NCBI GenBank assembly: GCA_964344335.1
Contig: CAYFMW010000005.1
Coordinates: 1-62,018, forward strand
Length of the DNA stretch: 62,018 nt
Reading direction: 5' to 3'
Source of the DNA: RUG11894 sp964344335
GTDB taxonomy: Bacteria; Bacillota; Clostridia; Peptostreptococcales; Anaerovoracaceae
The position numbers and the translations under genes were made by a program. The notes beneath the pieces were generated by a model. That model was not told the origin of the DNA. It worked only from the letters and a program-made list of their open reading frames with translations, and did no database searches. The number at the start of each line of letters is the position of its first letter. The stretch's first letter is position 1. Of this stretch, positions 33,513 to 42,108 are shown one piece after another.

Positions 33513-33593
33513 ATAGGGCTCCTTTCGCGCAAAAAAATTTACCTAAATTAAAATATCAATGTCGTACAGATAAAAAATCATAACTTGTATAAA

Positions 33594-33621
33594 ATTATAT
33601 GATTTTAATCGAATAATACAA
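33594..33621 (-). promoter_or_regulatory. Promoter of the deleted PLP-enzyme gene
   Basis: On the minus strand TTGTAT (33621-33616), 16-bp spacer, TATAAT (33599-33594). A 7-bp inverted repeat, AATCATA (33576-33582) and TATGATT (33598-33604), overlaps the -10 and may be an operator. Confidence 0.5.
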
Positions 33622-33649
33622 TCGTGCTATCGGCCATTTGGAATCCGTC

Positions 33650-33678
33650 TTGCAATGAACTGCCGGGCAAGTTATAAT
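33650..33678 (+). promoter_or_regulatory. Promoter for exonuclease III gene
   Basis: TTGCAA (33650-33655), 17-bp spacer, TATAAT (33673-33678). Predicted start ~33685, immediately before a hairpin. Confidence 0.7.
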
Positions 33679-33688
33679 GCGCTTGTAA

Positions 33689-33720
33689 GGGGCAGGTATA
33701 TTCCTGCCCTGCGTGTTTTG
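33689..33720 (+). terminator. Hairpin in the xth leader
   Basis: GGGCAGG (33690-33696), loop TATATT, CCTGCCC (33703-33709), then GCGTGTTTTG. It lies between the promoter and the xth ribosome site. The T-run is weak, so it may be an mRNA-stabilising 5' hairpin rather than a terminator. Confidence 0.55.
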
Positions 33721-33738
33721 AGATAAATGGAGAAAAGG

Positions 33739-34497
33739 ATGAAGTTAATTACTTGGAATGTCAACGGAATAAGAGCTGCCATTAAGAAGGGTTTTACGGA
33801 ATATGTGCGGGAGGCTGATGCCGATATCTTCTGCGTGCAGGAGACGAAGTGCCAGATAGGCCAGGTGGAGCTGCGGGGAGATTTGCCCGATTACCATCAA
33901 TACTGGAACAGCGCCGATAAGAAAGGCTATTCCGGCACTGCCGTCTTTACGAAGGAAAGACCTCTTTATGCGCTGTACGATATAGAAGCGGTGGGTCACG
34001 ACGACGAGGGCAGAGCGATAACCCTGGAATACCCCGATTTTTACTTTGTAACGAACTACACTCCGAATGCTCAGCCGGAGCTTGCGCGCCTCGATTACAG
34101 GCTGAGCTGGGAGGCTGCAAATCGCGACTATCTTAAGAGTTTGGATGAAAAGAAACCGGTGATTCTCTGCGGGGATCTGAATGTCGCTCATAACGAAATA
34201 GATCTGGCGCGTCCCGAATCCAACCGCCAAAATCCCGGCTTTTCCGACGAGGAGCGCGAAGCTTTCGGACAATTGCTGGAGCTGGGCTTTACGGATGCAT
34301 ACAGGTATCTGTATCCCGACAAGGTCGAATACAGCTGGTGGAGCTATCGCATGAACGCCCGCGCAAACAATGTGGGCTGGAGAATCGACTACTTTGTTGT
34401 CTCCGATCGTCTGGCGGATAAAATTGAGGATGTGCGCATAAGAAGCGATATTTTCGGCAGCGATCATTGCCCGGTGGAACTTTATATCGATCTGTAG
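33739..34497 (+). CDS. xth: Exodeoxyribonuclease III (AP endonuclease)
   Basis: Cleaves DNA at abasic sites and removes 3' blocks. The canonical start MKLITWNVNGIRA is the ATG at 33739, preceded by GGAGAAAAGG; an ATG at 33727 lies within this site. Catalytic motifs: NVNGIRA, CVQETKCQ near residue 31, NYTPNAQPELARLDYR, GDLNVAHNEIDL near 150, and the C-terminal GSDHCPVELYIDL. Length 252 residues. Confidence 0.95.
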   Translation: MKLITWNVNGIRAAIKKGFTEYVREADADIFCVQETKCQIGQVELRGDLPDYHQYWNSADKKGYSGTAVFTKERPLYALYDIEAVGHDDEGRAITLEYPDFYFVTNYTPNAQPELARLDYRLSWEAANRDYLKSLDEKKPVILCGDLNVAHNEIDLARPESNRQNPGFSDEEREAFGQLLELGFTDAYRYLYPDKVEYSWWSYRMNARANNVGWRIDYFVVSDRLADKIEDVRIRSDIFGSDHCPVELYIDL

Positions 34498-34565
34498 CTC
34501 AGAGCGAAGATTGTAGTCGATTCAAGGATTACAGAGTTTGCAGGGGAGCCGATGAATCGCCTCGG

Positions 34566-34595
34566 TTGCAAGAAACCGAAATTATATGATATTAT
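34566..34595 (+). promoter_or_regulatory. Promoter for YebC-family gene
   Basis: TTGCAA (34566-34571), 18-bp spacer, TATTAT (34590-34595), about 30 bases before the ribosome site. Confidence 0.5.
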
Positions 34596-34628
34596 TTATC
34601 CAATAGTTAACAGGAAGGAGTGATTCCC

Positions 34629-35351
34629 TTGGGAAGACACGGTACAATCGCCGGCAGAAAGGCTGCACAGGATGCCAAAAGAGCCGCGATATTCACTAAA
34701 TACGGAAGATTGATATCCGTAGCGGCAAAGGACGGAGCGGATCCGGATTACAACCCTACGCTAAGGCAGGCCATAGATAAGGCCAAGGGTATGGGAATGC
34801 CCAACGACAACATAGACAGAGCGATTAAAAAGGGAAGCGGCGAGCTCGGGGGACAGGACTTCGAAAATATAACTTTCGAAGGTTACGGGCCGTCGGGCGT
34901 CGCAATCATCGTAGAGACGCTCACGGATAACAGGAACAGAACGACAGCGAATGTAAAACATGCATTCGATAAATACAACGGAAGCTTCGGCGTGCCGGGT
35001 TGCGTATCATATATGTTCTCCAGAAAAGGGGTCTTTATCTTCGATAAGGAGGACGGGATAACGGAGGATGATCTGATGGAGCTCGCTCTCGACGCCGGCG
35101 CCGACGACATCGTTGAATACGAGGACAGCTTCGAGGTAAGCTGCGGAGCGGAGCTCTTTTCCGACATATCGGATGTCTTCGAAAAAGAAGGCTTAAAGCC
35201 TATAGAAGCGGATATAGTGATGGTCCCCTCGGTCGAGAGCAGTCCGGAAAAGGAAGAAGACATAAAGGACCTCAAAAAGATAATCGAGCTGTTGGAAGGC
35301 GATGACGATGTGCAGAATGTTTTCACCAACAGCAATGTGGATTTAAGCTGA
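34629..35351 (+). CDS. YebC/PmpR-family protein
   Basis: The family includes DNA-binding regulators and, as shown more recently for some members, translation factors helping at polyproline stretches. The conserved start GRHGTIAGRKAAQDAKRA is reached from a TTG at 34629 with AAGGAGTG upstream; a GTG at 34620 is too close to that site. Further motifs: NPTLRQAIDKAKGMGMPNDNIDRAIKKGSG near residue 40 and YEGYGPSGVAIIVE-like segment near 85. Length 240 residues. Confidence 0.93.
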   Translation: MGRHGTIAGRKAAQDAKRAAIFTKYGRLISVAAKDGADPDYNPTLRQAIDKAKGMGMPNDNIDRAIKKGSGELGGQDFENITFEGYGPSGVAIIVETLTDNRNRTTANVKHAFDKYNGSFGVPGCVSYMFSRKGVFIFDKEDGITEDDLMELALDAGADDIVEYEDSFEVSCGAELFSDISDVFEKEGLKPIEADIVMVPSVESSPEKEEDIKDLKKIIELLEGDDDVQNVFTNSNVDLS

Positions 35352-35561
35352 TAAAGCGTTGACATTAATCCTGGGGTGTGCGTTAAGGCTATTAATTCAA
35401 CCTACAATTCATTCTTGGGATGCCGGATGTCGGCCTTTGAGTATGTCGGGCCGCCCCCGAGCGGAAGGCAGAAAAAAGTTCGCAGGCGACCCACCTATCT
35501 ACAGATAGGGCGTGAATTGAAGCCTGACGGCATCTCCGGGATTATATTACGGCAGAGCTGA

Positions 35562-36116
35562 ATGGACGATACTGAAATCAGGAAATATATAGAGAGAGCG
35601 ATCGAAGGCGACGAAGATTCCTTTGCCGCTCTCATTTCTTTTGTCCAAAATAAGGCCTATGCGATAGCGTACAGGTACATGAAGAACGATGCGGATGCCC
35701 GCGATGCCATGCAGGAGGCATTCATAAAAATGTATCTGAACCTGAGCAGCTTCGGGTACCGAAGCAAGTTCGAGACCTGGTTCTACAGAATCCTTATAAA
35801 CTGCTGCCTAGATGCTCTCAGAAAGAGACGATTCGAAGGCGATATCGACGAGAGCTTCGATATTGCGGACGAGAGTCCGGGCGCCCCTGAGCAATTGATT
35901 TTAAAAGAGCGCCGGGAAGCGCTCAGAAGAGCGATAGACAGCCTCAGCGAGGATCACAGAAGCATTATTATACTTCGCGAATTGGAGGGGCTAAGCTACG
36001 AGGAGATAGCTCAGAGCTTGGAAATTCAGCCCGGCACGGTCAAGTCGAGGCTTTCGCGGGCGAAAGAGAACCTAAAGAAGATATTGCTGGAACAAAACCC
36101 CGAAATGAGCGTCTAA
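35562..36116 (+). CDS. ECF-family RNA polymerase sigma factor
   Basis: A 184-residue sigma-70 with only regions 2 and 4. Region 2: FAALISFVQNKAYAIAYRYM, DARDAMQEAFIKMYLNL and FETWFYRILINCCLDALRKRR. Region 4: LSEDHRSIIILRELEGLSYEEI and PGTVKSRLSRAKENLKK, the HTH reading the -35. Followed after 8 bp by a membrane protein that looks like its anti-sigma factor. The ribosome site is weak. No convincing autoregulatory ECF promoter (AAC..CGT) was seen upstream. Confidence 0.93.
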   Translation: MDDTEIRKYIERAIEGDEDSFAALISFVQNKAYAIAYRYMKNDADARDAMQEAFIKMYLNLSSFGYRSKFETWFYRILINCCLDALRKRRFEGDIDESFDIADESPGAPEQLILKERREALRRAIDSLSEDHRSIIILRELEGLSYEEIAQSLEIQPGTVKSRLSRAKENLKKILLEQNPEMSV

Positions 36117-36124
36117 TAAGCGAG

Positions 36125-36769
36125 ATGAAAAGAGAAAAGGACTATAAATTAATAGATGAACTTCTTGCCGAAGTCCCCGAAGTGGAGATTCCCGAAGATC
36201 TTCATTTTGACGCATCTCTGATTATGAAGCTTGCCGAAGAGAGGCGCAGTCCCGAGCGCGAGGAGATCCGCTTATCGAGGACGAGGAGCCCGAGGCGCAT
36301 GCGCATGGTTGCAGGGCTTTGCGCATCCTTTGTTGTGCTGGCGGGCGTCGCGTATTTCGGTCTCAATAATTTGAGAATGGGAGGCATGAAGTCTGAGGCA
36401 CTGCCCGAAGCGGTCGATTCGATTGCACCGGCCGAAGTAAATAAAGCTGCGAGTGATTTCGATTCCGAGTGGAAGGCCGGACAGGAGCAACCCTGCTACA
36501 GTGGATATGATGTTCAGAAGATGCAGCCTAACATGGACGAACATCCCGATTGGTACGAGATGCTCTGGACGGCTCTCGAAGACGAGAGCTTTGCGGAGGA
36601 GTTCAGGGCTGCCGACCCGGGATACGGTTTTTATATCTGCGAGCTCCACGATACTGCAGAAAGCATCGAATTTATGATATACTTTTATCCGGAATCAAGT
36701 GTACAGGGATTCGATTGCGAAAATATTAACAATGCGGATATCAGGAGCATCCTATGGAAGAAAGAATAG
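36125..36769 (+). CDS. Probable membrane-anchored anti-sigma factor
   Basis: A 214-residue protein with a charged cytoplasmic N-terminus of ~58 residues, one membrane helix (MRMVAGLCASFVVLAGVAYFGL, ~residues 59-80) and an extracytoplasmic domain of ~130 residues. Layout and position directly behind the ECF sigma gene suggest an anti-sigma factor, though no zinc-anti-sigma HxxxCxxC motif is present. Its last 16 bases overlap the polA start, linking it to polymerase expression. Signal sensed unknown. Confidence 0.7.
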   Translation: MKREKDYKLIDELLAEVPEVEIPEDLHFDASLIMKLAEERRSPEREEIRLSRTRSPRRMRMVAGLCASFVVLAGVAYFGLNNLRMGGMKSEALPEAVDSIAPAEVNKAASDFDSEWKAGQEQPCYSGYDVQKMQPNMDEHPDWYEMLWTALEDESFAEEFRAADPGYGFYICELHDTAESIEFMIYFYPESSVQGFDCENINNADIRSILWKKE

Positions 36770-39384
36770 TAATAATCGACGCTAACAGCCTTGTAAACAG
36801 GGCCTATTACGCAATCCGAAGACCCATGATAACAAAGGACGGGCTGTACACGCACGGCGTGTACGGCTTTATTTCTATGCTTCAAAAGATACGCAGGGAA
36901 TATGAACCCACCCACATGCTCATAGCCTTCGACAAAAAAGGCCCCACATTCAGGCACGAAGAGTACGAGGGCTATAAGGAAGGTCGCGCAAAGATGCCTC
37001 CGGAACTCGCGATGCAGATTCCCGTGCTCAAGGAAGTTATAGATGCCATGGGTATAAGGCGCTGCGAGCTCGACGGATACGAGGCGGACGATATAATAGG
37101 CACAACCGCAAAGATGGCCGAGGCGGAGGGCCTGCCAGCTTTCATCATAACCGGCGACCGCGATGCGCTGCAGCTTGCTACCGAAGCGACCTCGGTGGTG
37201 ATAACCGTCAAGGGGATATCCGAATTTAAACTCTACGACGATGCCGCGATGTTTGAGGAGTACGGTTTCGACCATAATCTATTTATAGATTACAAGGGAC
37301 TCGCCGGGGACAGCTCAGACAGGATTCCGGGAATCCCAGGGGTGGGAGATGTAACCGCAAGAAAGCTCATTAAAGAATTCGGAAGTCTCGAGGATATAAT
37401 TGCTAATGCCGACAAGATAGAGAGCAAGAGCGTCAGAAATAAGGTAGAGGAGGGGGCTCAGCTAGGGCTTATGAGCAAGCGCCTTGCGACCATAGTCACG
37501 AATCTTCCCGTCGGATACAGCGTGGAAGAATGCAGGATAGGCGAGCAGGATAATAACAGACTCATAGAGCTCTACTCAAGGCTCGAATTTAAAACCTTCA
37601 TGAGCAAGCTCGTGGAGGAGCTCGCAAAGGATTCTTCGCAGAGCGAATTAGCGGCGCAGGATGACGAGACGATTGCGGCCTTGCCTGTCCAGGAGCTTAG
37701 CGACGCGTTTCTTATGGGCCTCAGGGACGGTCAGGAAATCTGGATTGATGTAATTTCCGATTTTTCTCATACGGAGAATCCGAGTCTGGAGGGCATGGAA
37801 TTAAGCGACGAAAAGACGGTTTATACGGGCTTTGCGGACCCAAGCCTGCTTTCCGGAAAGGCACTCAAGCTTTGCGGCTACGAGCTCGGAAAGGTCTACT
37901 ATGTACTCGCAAGGCATGGAGTTGACATCTCGAAGATGCAGACCGCATACGATGGAGATATCGCCCGATATGTACTATCGCCATCGGGGAGATCTTCGGG
38001 ACTGAGGGATCTAATATTCGAATACTTTCACCTTGATATAGAGCAGCAGGCCGCCGGTGAGCAGATAGCCATGTTCAAGCGGGCGGACTCCAACGCCGGA
38101 CTTAAATACGCCTGTCTGAAGGCCCTGAGAGCGCTTCAGGAAAGAGAGATCGCCGGGGCGCAGCTGGAGAAGCTTTATTCGCAGATTGAGCTTCCTTTGT
38201 GTCGCGTGCTCGCCGAGATGGAGCTTTCCGGAATCGATGTGGATGCCGAGGTGCTGGAAAATTTCGGCGAAAAGCTGAAAGTCGGAATTGCTGAGCTCGA
38301 GAAGGAAATTTACGAGCTTGCGGGCGAGGAGTTCAATGTCAATTCTCCTCAGCAGCTGGGGGTTATTCTCTTTGAAAAACTGAATCTGCCCAGCGGAAAG
38401 AAGACGAAGACGGGTTATTCGACCAGCGCGGACATATTGGAAAAACTGGCGAAAGAACATCCCATTGCGGAGAAGGTCCTCGAATTCAGGACTTTGTCAA
38501 AGCTCAATTCCACCTATGTTGAAGGGATGTTGCCGTTAATTGCGGAGGACGGGCGGATTCACGCGCATTTTCAGCAGACGGTGACCGCTACCGGAAGAAT
38601 CAGTTGCACGGAGCCCAACCTTCAGAATATTCCCATAAAGCAGGAGCTGGGAAGGCAGCTGCGCAAGGCGTTTACGGCCGGCTCCGGCGATATGGTTCTT
38701 ATAGGCGCGGACTATTCGCAGATAGAGCTTCGGGTTCTTGCGCATATGTCCGGCGACCCGACTCTGATTGCCGCCTTCAATGAAGGCAAGGATATACACA
38801 AAGAGACCGCTTCCAGAATATTCGGGGTGCCCGAAGGCGATGTTACGCCGCTGATGCGTTCTAATGCGAAAGCTATAAATTTCGGCGTTATTTACGGAAT
38901 GAGCAGCTTCGGACTCGGGGACAGGCTTTCTATTTCAAGAAGAGAAGCGGAGGATTACATAAAAGAGTATTTTCGTCGTTTTCCGAAGGTTAAGGAATTT
39001 TTGGACGAGGCTGTTGAGAGCTGCAAGAAGAGCGGTGAGATACGCACGCTATTCGGACGCAGGCGTCGGGTTCCGGAGATAAATGCGCGGCAGTACATGG
39101 TTCGCCAGGCGGGCGAGAGGCTCGCCATGAACACGCCCATACAGGGTACAGCGGCGGATATAATTAAAATCGCCATGATAAGAGTCGCCGAGGCTTTAAA
39201 GACGGAATGTCCGGCAGCCGAACTTATACTTCAAATCCATGACGAGCTCATCGTTAGGGCACCAAAGGAGCATGCCGAAAGTGCAAAGCTTCTTCTTGCG
39301 GAGTCTATGCAAAATGCCGCTTGCCTCGATGTAAATCTCGTTGTAGACTTAAATTCGGGCGAAAATTGGTACGCTCTGAAATAG
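36754..39384 (+). CDS. polA: DNA polymerase I
   Basis: Removes RNA primers and fills gaps in repair. The 5'-nuclease domain (~1-290) has IIDANSLVNRAYYA, ITGDRDALQLA and the HhH segment GLAGDSSDRIPGIPGVGD. The middle domain has the fold of the 3'-5' exonuclease but lacks the acidic DxE motif (IDVISDFSH instead), so proofreading is probably absent, as in Bacillus Pol I. The polymerase domain has DYSQIELRVLAHMSGD (motif A), the YGMSSFGL helix (motif B) and QIHDELIV (motif C). Length 876 residues. coaE follows. Confidence 0.97.
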   Translation: MEERIVIIDANSLVNRAYYAIRRPMITKDGLYTHGVYGFISMLQKIRREYEPTHMLIAFDKKGPTFRHEEYEGYKEGRAKMPPELAMQIPVLKEVIDAMGIRRCELDGYEADDIIGTTAKMAEAEGLPAFIITGDRDALQLATEATSVVITVKGISEFKLYDDAAMFEEYGFDHNLFIDYKGLAGDSSDRIPGIPGVGDVTARKLIKEFGSLEDIIANADKIESKSVRNKVEEGAQLGLMSKRLATIVTNLPVGYSVEECRIGEQDNNRLIELYSRLEFKTFMSKLVEELAKDSSQSELAAQDDETIAALPVQELSDAFLMGLRDGQEIWIDVISDFSHTENPSLEGMELSDEKTVYTGFADPSLLSGKALKLCGYELGKVYYVLARHGVDISKMQTAYDGDIARYVLSPSGRSSGLRDLIFEYFHLDIEQQAAGEQIAMFKRADSNAGLKYACLKALRALQEREIAGAQLEKLYSQIELPLCRVLAEMELSGIDVDAEVLENFGEKLKVGIAELEKEIYELAGEEFNVNSPQQLGVILFEKLNLPSGKKTKTGYSTSADILEKLAKEHPIAEKVLEFRTLSKLNSTYVEGMLPLIAEDGRIHAHFQQTVTATGRISCTEPNLQNIPIKQELGRQLRKAFTAGSGDMVLIGADYSQIELRVLAHMSGDPTLIAAFNEGKDIHKETASRIFGVPEGDVTPLMRSNAKAINFGVIYGMSSFGLGDRLSISRREAEDYIKEYFRRFPKVKEFLDEAVESCKKSGEIRTLFGRRRRVPEINARQYMVRQAGERLAMNTPIQGTAADIIKIAMIRVAEALKTECPAAELILQIHDELIVRAPKEHAESAKLLLAESMQNAACLDVNLVVDLNSGENWYALK

Positions 39385-39394
39385 GAGGATATCG

Positions 39395-39988
39395 ATGTTA
39401 TACGGACTTACCGGAGGAATGGGTTCCGGCAAGAGTGCGGCAGCTTCAATTCTGAGGGAAATGGGCTATAAGGTGATGGATGCCGATCAGCTGAGCAGAG
39501 ATGTGACTCGTAAGGGTCAACCTTTGCTTCGTTTACTTGTAAAGGAATTCGGGATAGATATAATCAGGCAGGATGGAGAGCTGGACAGAAATCTCTTAGC
39601 CGACATATGCTTCGGCGACAGAGAAAAAACGCGCAGGCTCAACGAATTCGTGCAGACGGCAATACTCTGCCGGGCCTGCGAGAGAGCATATAAATACAGG
39701 ATAAAGAACGGAAACAAGGTCCTGTTTTTTGAAGTTCCTCTGCTCTTTGAAGCGGGTTGGGATAAATATGTGCAAGAGGTTTGGCTTGTGACCGCACCGG
39801 AAGACCTTCGAATCGAGAGGATTAAAAAACGCGATAATCTAAGCGAGGAGCAGATACGGGCCCGTATTCGCCTGCAGATGAGCGAAGAGGAAAAGATGAA
39901 GATGTCCGATGTCATAATTATAAACGATGAAGGTATAGGAAAGCTTCGAATGGAGCTTCAAAAAGCAATAAAAGAAAGGCTGGTATAG
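39395..39988 (+). CDS. coaE: Dephospho-CoA kinase
   Basis: Last step of coenzyme A synthesis. P-loop GLTGGMGSGKSAAA at the N-terminus, MDADQLSRDVTRKGQPLL near residue 30, and FFEVPLLFEAGWDKYVQEVWLV near 110. ATG after AGGAGGATATCG. Length 197 residues. The polA-coaE order is common in Bacillota. Confidence 0.95.
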   Translation: MLYGLTGGMGSGKSAAASILREMGYKVMDADQLSRDVTRKGQPLLRLLVKEFGIDIIRQDGELDRNLLADICFGDREKTRRLNEFVQTAILCRACERAYKYRIKNGNKVLFFEVPLLFEAGWDKYVQEVWLVTAPEDLRIERIKKRDNLSEEQIRARIRLQMSEEEKMKMSDVIIINDEGIGKLRMELQKAIKERLV

Positions 39989-39990
39989 GG

Positions 39991-41397
39991 ATGAAAACCA
40001 AGTTTGCAACTCAGGTAGAGGTTATTAAATATAAAATAATGAGGGAGCTCTGTCGCGCCACCTGGGCGGGCAGGGATCCCTTTACCGTATTCGACGAGAT
40101 AGCCGGCTCGGTAGTTAAGAAGGGAGAGCCTCCCATGAGCTGCTGTGTCTATAAGGACAGGGCTATAGTCGCGGATAGAATAAGAATGGGACTGGGAGAA
40201 TATCACGGCAAGAACGACACTATACAGGTCGTGGATATCGCCTGCGACGACTGCCCCCGTTCGGGATATACGGTTACGGAGCTTTGCAGAGGATGTCTCG
40301 CTCACAACTGCAAGGATGTCTGTCCGAAGAATGCAATCGGAACCGACGAAAGAGGACGCAGCTTTATAAACAAGGATACATGCATAAACTGCGGTCGCTG
40401 CGCGAAGGCCTGCAAGTACGGCGCGATTATCAATCTGACGCGCCCCTGCGAACGCGTTTGCCCCACGGGAGCGATTCACATGGGTGAAGACGGCGAAGCC
40501 GTGGTAGATCAGGACAAGTGCATAGTCTGCGGACTTTGCGTCTATGAATGTCCATTCGGAGCTCCCAGCGATATATCCGCCGTAGTCAAGGTAATAGAAG
40601 CCATAAAAAATCAGAACGAACGCAAGGTCTATGCTATTGTTGCACCCGCGGTCGCCGTGCAGTTCCCCGAGGCGACTACAGCCCAGGTATTCAGAGGGAT
40701 TAAGGAGATAGGCTTCGACGAAGTGGTCGAAGTTGCCATGGGCGCCGACGAAACCGCCCTCAACGAGGCGAAAGAGCTCCTCGAAAAGGGTTTCCTGACG
40801 ACCAGCTGCTGCCCGGCATTTGTAGAGTATATAGACATCGAATTTCCGGAACTCAGCCAATATGTCTCCCATACGCTGTCGCCGATGGTCTACACCGGCA
40901 AGGCTATAAAGGAGAAGGACCCGACTGCGGTGGTTGTCTTTATAGGTCCCTGCATGGCGAAGAAATACGAGAGGAAGCAGGACAAGGCTTCTCCATATAT
41001 CGACCATGTGCTCACTTTCTTCGAGCTGCAGGCGCTGCTGGGTTCGAAGGATATCGATCTGGCCACTCTGGAGGGCCTCGAACTTCAGGACGGAAGCGCC
41101 TACGGTAGGGCTTATTGCAAGACCGGAGGAGTTTCGGCCTCCGTCGTTCAGGCCATTAAGGAGCTCGGAAGAGAGGATTTCGAGGTAAAGGCCGTAATCT
41201 GCGACGGCATCGAGGAATGCAGAGCCGCCCTTATGAAAAAGAAGTTCGGCAAGCTCGATGCGAACATAATCGAGGGCATGTGTTGCCCCGGCGGATGTAT
41301 ACAGGGTAACGGCACTCTGGTCAACAAGAAAAATTCCGATAAGGAGATAGCCAATTATTCCGCTTCGGCGCAAAAACAGTCGATATCGGGAGTTTAG
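39991..41397 (+). CDS. Monomeric [FeFe] hydrogenase, group B-like
   Basis: Cytoplasmic hydrogenase of 468 residues. An N-terminal cysteine-rich region (CDDCPRSGYTVTELCRGCLAHNCKDVCP) precedes two ferredoxin-type [4Fe-4S] motifs (CINCGRCAKAC and CIVCGLCVYECP). The H-cluster motifs are TTSCCPAFVEY (L1), IGPCMAKKYE (L2) and EGMCCPGGCIQG (L3), so catalytic cysteines are present. The layout matches the group B monomeric enzymes of Clostridia, whose physiological role and partner are unclear. The maturases HydEFG are not in the window. Starts 3 bp after coaE. Confidence 0.92.
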   Translation: MKTKFATQVEVIKYKIMRELCRATWAGRDPFTVFDEIAGSVVKKGEPPMSCCVYKDRAIVADRIRMGLGEYHGKNDTIQVVDIACDDCPRSGYTVTELCRGCLAHNCKDVCPKNAIGTDERGRSFINKDTCINCGRCAKACKYGAIINLTRPCERVCPTGAIHMGEDGEAVVDQDKCIVCGLCVYECPFGAPSDISAVVKVIEAIKNQNERKVYAIVAPAVAVQFPEATTAQVFRGIKEIGFDEVVEVAMGADETALNEAKELLEKGFLTTSCCPAFVEYIDIEFPELSQYVSHTLSPMVYTGKAIKEKDPTAVVVFIGPCMAKKYERKQDKASPYIDHVLTFFELQALLGSKDIDLATLEGLELQDGSAYGRAYCKTGGVSASVVQAIKELGREDFEVKAVICDGIEECRAALMKKKFGKLDANIIEGMCCPGGCIQGNGTLVNKKNSDKEIANYSASAQKQSISGV

Positions 41398-41409
41398 CGG
41401 AGAAGACAA

Positions 41410-42108
41410 TTGGAAAATTTGCCGGAACCGGGAGCAGGGAAACTAAATTTGTGGAAGTCGCTTACCATACTTCTGGGCCTTATGTATATATGCTTTTTAG
41501 CCCTCGATTTCTTTTTCGAGGGCTTTGCGCTTCTATCAGACTGCTTAAAATTCCTGTGCATCGCAATCTTGTTTTTGGCTCAGCTGCATTATGGCGGGAG
41601 GGCTCATCGGCTCTGGGTGGCCGCAGCCTTTATAACCGTAATAGCCGACATATTCCTGTTGTTTTCGCAACATTTTATACTCGGCATCTTGATATTTTGC
41701 TTTGCTCATCTTGCCAGGCTCCGCCGGGAATGCCCGTCCTGGGCGAGGGGAGCTGCAGTTTTGGTTCCGATATGTATCGCCGGAAAGATTTTTCTTCCGG
41801 CTCTGATTTGCGCCGGCCTTTGCTACGCAATTCTCCTGCTGGGCAATACCGCCTGCGCCTTTATAAACAAAAAAAGGGAACTGTCCCTCGCGTACATTCT
41901 CTTTATACTTTGTGATATATCCGTCCTTCTTACAAATCTCGGGCCCGAAGTGCTCCAAAGCTTTGCGAGACCGGCTATGTGGCTATTCTATCTTCCCTCG
42001 CAGTTCCTTCTCGCGGATGTGATGATAAGGGTAGAGAAAAAAGCGAAGTATGCAGAGCAGCATCAGCCAAACGCCTCCGATAAAAATTGCAATGCGCCTG
42101 AAAAATGA
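41410..42108 (+). CDS. Polytopic membrane protein resembling YhhN (lysoplasmalogenase) family
   Basis: About eight hydrophobic segments in 232 residues. The segment ADIFLLFSQHFILGILIFCFAHLARL and the later CDISVLLTN...FYLPSQFLLA region resemble the YhhN/TMEM86 family, some members of which hydrolyse the vinyl ether of lysoplasmalogens. Plasmalogens occur in many anaerobic Clostridia, which makes this plausible. Starts at TTG 41410 after GGAGAAGA. Its last 126 bp overlap the 3' end of the gene on the opposite strand. Confidence 0.6.
   Translation: MENLPEPGAGKLNLWKSLTILLGLMYICFLALDFFFEGFALLSDCLKFLCIAILFLAQLHYGGRAHRLWVAAAFITVIADIFLLFSQHFILGILIFCFAHLARLRRECPSWARGAAVLVPICIAGKIFLPALICAGLCYAILLLGNTACAFINKKRELSLAYILFILCDISVLLTNLGPEVLQSFARPAMWLFYLPSQFLLADVMIRVEKKAKYAEQHQPNASDKNCNAPEK

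Noticed and set aside
35376..35561. 61-codon frame before the ECF sigma gene
   Set aside because: No ribosome site and an implausible protein; the stretch holds a small hairpin (CCTATCT/AGATAGG near 35495) and is more likely leader DNA.
39958..41409. 483-codon open frame antisense to the hydrogenase gene
   Set aside because: It lies opposite a gene with complete H-cluster motifs, and its translation shows no domain. Long antisense frames here come from the codon bias of the true genes.
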